From: Lineus longissimus | Taxonomy: Eukaryota > Nemertea > Pilidiophora > Heteronemertea > Lineidae | Assembly (NCBI RefSeq): GCF_910592395.1 | Contig: NC_088315.1 | Coordinates: forward strand, 8,806,501 to 8,870,500 | Direction: 5' to 3' | DNA: 64,000 nucleotides | Shown: positions 60,064-64,000 of the stretch, one piece after another | Numbering within the stretch: position 1 is the stretch's first letter | How the letters are laid out: each line of letters begins with the position of its first letter | Translations under genes and position numbers: made by a program | The notes under the pieces: generated by a model | The model's input: the letters and a program-made list of their open reading frames with translations, nothing else | What the model was told of the DNA's origin: nothing | Databases searched by the model: none

Positions 60064-60413
60064 ATACTCTAGTATCACCGACCTAAGACCGGTTGATTTT
60101 ATTTATTATGAAATCGAAACAAGATTATAGCTAGAACAAAAGGTCATGATGAGCCACAGACAGCTTTGTGTCCAGGGGCGTAGCTAGTAGGAGCAAATGC
60201 CCCCCCAAAGTCTCCTATGACCAGGGAGCCTTTTACCCCCCCCCCCCCGCTCCCAACTAAAAAGCTAGCTATGCCCCTGGTGTTGCCAATTATCGTCTAT
60301 CAATCAATCTATCAAAATTGAACGATTTGAATGGCATTGAACTCCTGTGGGCATGATAGCTAGCTTTGAACTGAATATTCAGAACCGGTCTTAGGTCGGT
60401 GAAATTAGAGTAT
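60064..60413. mobile_element. 350-bp inverted-repeat element
   Basis: Left arm ATACTCTAGTATCACCGACC (continuing TAAGACCGGTT) pairs with the right arm starting AACCGGTCTTAGGTCGGTGA. The arms are about 31 bases. It encloses a second element at 60172-60280. Confidence 0.75.
60172..60280. mobile_element. Nested MITE with CCAGGGGCGTAGCTAG ends
   Basis: Inverted ends CCAGGGGCGTAGCTAG and CTAGCTATGCCCCTGG enclose a C-rich centre. Ends of the type CAGGGGCGTAGC are common in hAT-group MITEs; I could not see a clean 8-bp duplication. Confidence 0.6.
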
Positions 60414-60905
60414 ATTATATAACATATTTAAGCTCGATCCAAGTCACAATCCAAAGAGTAAAGCATAAAAAGTAAGTTAATTACCCTGGGGTGTCCTAAT
60501 GGACGTAACAGCCACAGCTTTTCATCTATGTCTAAACTGGGCCTGGGAAATTACCGTGTCTATTGATAGCTGGTCACATGAAGCTATTATCAGTATAAAA
60601 TGAAATCACATGCTGTTGGTTTCTCACAAACACTGCCTGGCCTCGCCTGGATAAATAACTTAATATATAGTGATACAGTCTCGGATTCCTTGAATCTTCT
60701 TTAGGAAAAAAACTTCTTTTTTTGTGTTTAATTCAGAAACTTTGCAGGTTGGTCTACTCTAGTCTAAACCTTGTACAGCCTTAATGCCATGATAAACAAC
60801 CTGTATAGCGATTCGATCTTGGATTCATTGTTATTCTTGTTCAAGATGAAAAAAGTTTTGATTTGCCAAGTCTAGACAGATAAATGGATACTGTACATGT
60901 GTATA

Positions 60906-61066
60906 CAGTAGAACCTCTCTATTAAGGACACCCTTTGGGACTGACAAGTGCTGTCCTTACGAAAGAGCTGTCCTGATTAGAGAGGTTAAATTGAATGGAA
61001 ACACCCAACTTGGGACCAAAACTAGTGTCCTTAATAGAGAGGTGTCCACCAAGGGATGTTCTACTG
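60906..61066. mobile_element. pogo-like MITE, last full copy
   Basis: Starts CAGTAGAACCTCTCTATTAA and ends GGATGTTCTACTG with TA on both sides. It ends 45 bases before the first coding exon of the DRAM-like gene, just upstream of its polypyrimidine tract. Confidence 0.8.
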
Positions 61067-61111
61067 TACCAAATTTCAGTGAATTCATGATTTTAAACTT
61101 TTTTTGACAGC

Positions 61112-63226
61112 ATGTGCGGGTGGTACCCAAACTTGAGCTGGATCCCCATGTTTCTCGGCTGCCTGACGGTGGTTACATTCTTTGTCTCGTACGCCATCGC
61201 CATCTATGAAGGAGATGTCGCAGCATATTTCCCGTACATCAGGTAGGTGGCGGTCCCTGTCACTATAGATTCATGCACTTGATTGGGAACAACGTTTACA
61301 TGACGTAGTGTTGGCCGTCGTCACATCACCATGCATTTTACATTACGGTAACGTGACGAGACGCGACGTTTTCGTAAACGTTGGTCCCAATCAAGTGCAT
61401 GGATCTATACATGCTTCCCGAAATTGGTGGCTTGCATGGGAACTAATTTTTTCCCCCTTGTCCGTCATCAAAGGCATTCAAGTGAGTTGGTCAACCATGT
61501 CCCTCCACCATGAGGCCTAGTTTCCCCTTATGACATCATTATTTTGGACACTCAGCGCCCCATTTCTTGAAAGGTGTATTGTTGGAGCCAATAATGGCAT
61601 TGCATTCTGACACTTTTGCGGCTTATGATACATGATAGTGTCCGGTAAGGGATGTTCCACTGCACTCTTATTTGCAATCTCCACACACACCTATGCCACG
61701 TCAGCCGCTTACACCTCTGCCACAGCCTCTAGGATCTATGTGAGTAGAGATTGCGTATTCCCCATTATTCCCAGTGCAAGACATTTGCTGCTGTAGTCAA
61801 CGACTGGCAAACCAGCAAGGTCAGGGTCAGTAACGATAAAAATTTATGAAATTCTTCTCCTTTTTTCAGCGACACTGGAGCTAACACTCCAGAGAGTTGT
61901 ATTTTTGGTGAATTTCTCAACATTGCTGCTTTTTTAGGTGAGTACCTGTTATATTTGAAGAAAACATTTATGACGTCATTTGTGCTGTTTCAGTCTACAG
62001 CTCTGGGGCATTTTCATCATCCTCACTCAATCACGCCTGCAACCTGACATTTCTATGTCAACTGTGCCACTTCGTCCCTTGAGGCATAACGGTCATGAGA
62101 CCTCTGTGTCAACACCTCTCTTGCAACTCCAGCACTCTCTGCATCGAGGGATACAATACATCCATCATGCATGTCTGGCTCAGTTCCCTTCATCGTTTGC
62201 ATCCAGCATCCTCTGGTTGCCACTCCATAAGTATCTTGGGATGCCTTACTGGTTCCATGGCTCCATCGGACACACATTTCCAAACCAACAATACCAGGGC
62301 CTGGTTGTTCAAAGACACAAACTTCACGTCGTCTCTAACAGTTACTTTAAGTAGTGGACCCAATGGATGTGCCTTATAATTTTGGTTGGAAAGAACTATG
62401 AACTTGTGCATCCTTTAGACAATAATAATACTAGACATGCTAGAAGCTGACACATGGAGTAGTCATATCTATGGGCTTTATTTGACCTTGAAATTTGGCA
62501 TGTTTGTTTAAGATTTATGTGATATTTCTGTCCTCTATTTCAGCCTTCATCACAATTTTCATCCGGTTCAAACTGGTTAGTTCGTTCACCCGAGACACGA
62601 TTCGATCAGTGAAGATTTTGAACGTAATTGGTATGGTTATTGGTGCTATCTCAAGTTTCGGGCTTACAATGGTCGCTAACTTTCAGGTAAGAATTATGGT
62701 CTTGTGCATTATCCAATCTCCCTGTGCAAACTCAGTTCCACTCAAGTGGCTATTTGGTAATTCAAATTACCTATCAGTATGGTAAGTGAGAGGCAAAAGT
62801 GTCTCCAAAATAATCACTGTTATAATCCGTGGTGAGTCTAAGTGAAATACCTGTTTTTTTACAAACTTTGGTGCAAAAATTGGCCTTTCACTTTCAGAGG
62901 CTGCTATTGTTTGGCGCTTCAGCACAGGCCAAATTGTTTACAGCTAGTGCTCTGATCTAAAAAAAGTCTTAGATTCAAATATGCTTCATCAATAGATCAA
63001 CAACTTAAAGTGGCTGTAAGTCTAAACCTATCTTGCATTTCTTTTCAGGACAATAAGATCGAAGTTGTCCACATCATCGGTGCCTCGTTCGTTTTCGGCC
63101 TGGGTGTTGCCTACACCTGGGTCCAGGTTGCCATCTCATTCCTCATGTACCCGGATTACAACGCGCTCACTATATGTGTTGTGAGGGCTGTCATGTCATG
63201 CATCTCTACGATCAGTATGGTCATGG
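61112..63226 (+). CDS. DRAM/TMEM150-family membrane protein, 3' end outside window
   Basis: DRAM proteins are multi-pass membrane proteins of lysosomes or plasma membrane that modulate autophagy. Four coding exons are present: 61112-61242, 61870-61937, 62544-62686 and 63049-63226, with agreeing phases, giving the first 173 residues. Family blocks are the SDTGANTPESCIFGEFLNIA motif after the first loop, IGAISSFGLTMVANFQ, and ASFVFGLGVAYTWVQ. Four hydrophobic segments are visible (about 8-30, 56-70, 93-113, 120-140) with another starting near 155. Human DRAM1/2 are about 240-266 aa, so at least one more coding exon lies to the right. The exon at 63049 could read on to a stop at 63318, but the donor GG|GTATCC and the family's length argue for splicing. 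The start Met follows the acceptor at 61110 by one base. Confidence 0.88.
61266..61407. mobile_element. 142-bp palindromic MITE in DRAM intron 1
   Basis: Left arm TAGATTCATGCACTTGATTG pairs with the right arm CAATCAAGTGCATGGATCTA; the pairing continues to about 35 bases (AACGTTTAC). TA at both edges. It starts 24 bases after the exon 1 donor. Confidence 0.75.
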
Positions 63227-64000
63227 GTATCCTTTTTAAAAGATCAATTTCAGCTTCTTTTTGGGACCGACGTAAAGTTTCTTCAGGGTGGTACAGAAAA
63301 ACTTTCCTCAAAACTTGAAGTTTTGTTCTCTCCTCATCGGGCATAACTTGTAGCAGAGCATTTTAAAAGGCTCCTATTTTCAGAAAACCAATTTCCACAA
63401 AGTTAAGAGTCTATGTTTTTTGTCTAATCTAAATTTCTTGGTATCATCATGTTACATCAACTAACCAAGGATGTGCAGTGCAGCTTAAAAGGCTCCCATA
63501 GAACACAAATTTCGACAAATCTTGTAGAAACGGTTTAGAGTCGATGCGTTTAGTTGAATCTAAATTTCCTGGTAGGAACATGTGCTGAGACAGGAAGTGC
63601 AGTGCATTTCAAATGACATCCCATATCCGGAAAGACATATTACAACAAATCTCCTGTCGAGTCGTTGTCAATTTCTTGGTAATATCGTGTTACATGATAG
63701 GAAATGCAGTGCTGAGGCCTGACTTATGTTCGGGATATTAGAACTTGGCTTGGTCATGTCTTCTCTTTACTTCCGAAAGTTGTGCTGTGGGAAAAATTTC
63801 ATGTATAGCCTCTCTATGAAAGACACTTTAGTATAGAGAACTGTCCGTGCTGTGCAGTGTTATTTCCTTAACCCTCAATCCTTTTGCGTGTAAAAATACT
63901 AATACCGGTACCGGTTTTATAAATCGCATGCAATTTTTCAATTCATTTCTGATTTCAATTCATTTTGTCCTGAAAGGGTTAATTTCACTTTTTCTTTGTT
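63227..64000 (+). other. Intron of the DRAM-like gene up to window end
   Basis: No coding exon with DRAM features seen. It contains two or three diverged repeats of a block with AAAAGGCTCC and GGAAGTGCAGTGC (about 63365-63720) and a decayed pogo-like MITE near 63808-63860. Confidence 0.45.

Larger units (their letters stand above)
56480..61110. other. Intergenic and upstream region of the DRAM-like gene
   Basis: No coding exon recognised. It contains pogo-like MITEs at 56718, 59783 and 60906, a 423-bp TTAA element at 58047, a nested pair of elements at 60064-60413 and a LINE-tail fragment at 59325-59420. A minus-strand frame of 99 codons at 57216-57515 has no family signal. Non-coding first exon(s) of the DRAM-like gene are expected here. 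Confidence 0.45.

Noticed and set aside
61980-62379. Two long frames in DRAM intron 2
   Set aside because: They overlap in different frames, have no family features, and the flanking DRAM exons splice in phase without them.
63227-63318. Read-through C-terminus of the DRAM-like gene
   Set aside because: The donor at 63227 and the normal length of DRAM proteins favour splicing; the read-through tail is basic and lacks the last membrane helices.

Overview
This is a 64 kb piece of an animal nuclear genome. Genes are split by short GT-AG introns, most are housekeeping or membrane-protein families found across Metazoa, and the DNA between and inside them is full of short inverted-repeat transposons (MITEs), tRNA-derived SINEs, LINE 3' tails and minisatellites. 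The repeat style, an ARM/TIR protein and a nematode/lophotrochozoan-type alpha/beta hydrolase (DUF1057) point to a marine invertebrate (lophotrochozoan, or an invertebrate deuterostome such as amphioxus or a hemichordate). I cannot name the species.

Layout. 1-10.1 kb: repeat-rich DNA with no gene I can defend, apart from one doubtful exon at 6461-6605. 10.1-18.6 kb (+): a seven-coding-exon tetraspanin of the CD151/TSPAN11 type, followed by a long 3' UTR-like stretch that starts with an 18-bp minisatellite. 18.6-24 kb: SINEs, a 148-bp tandem duplication, and a hAT-like element with an 8-bp target duplication. 24.2-29.2 kb (-): an eight-exon, 739-aa ARM repeat-TIR-(SAM-like) protein with a glutamate at the SARM1-type NADase position; the end of its last exon is tandemly duplicated. 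29.6-38.9 kb (+): GTF2H1, the TFIIH p62 subunit, 12 coding exons and 545 aa, arranged head-to-head with the ARM-TIR gene. 40.1-43.8 kb (-): a six-exon alpha/beta hydrolase with a probable mitochondrial leader. 46.9-49.7 kb: a 29-bp minisatellite cut in two by a 762-bp inverted-repeat element. 50.9-56.5 kb (+): a LITAF-domain gene. 61.1 kb to beyond the window end (+): a DRAM/TMEM150-family gene, 3'-truncated here.

The most notable finding is in the LITAF gene. Three tandem exons (52265-52412, 52895-53045, 53400-53550) each encode the first half of the LITAF domain with the same phases, between one shared pair of N-terminal exons and one shared last exon. Each alone keeps the frame and any two together break it. 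This is the signature of mutually exclusive splicing and would give three isoforms of a late-endosomal zinc-binding membrane protein.

The genes do not form an operon or a single pathway. Three of them (tetraspanin, LITAF, DRAM) belong to families that act on the plasma membrane or the endolysosomal system, but I read this as coincidence. All exon models are from direct reading of frames, splice sites and phases; UTR limits are inferred.
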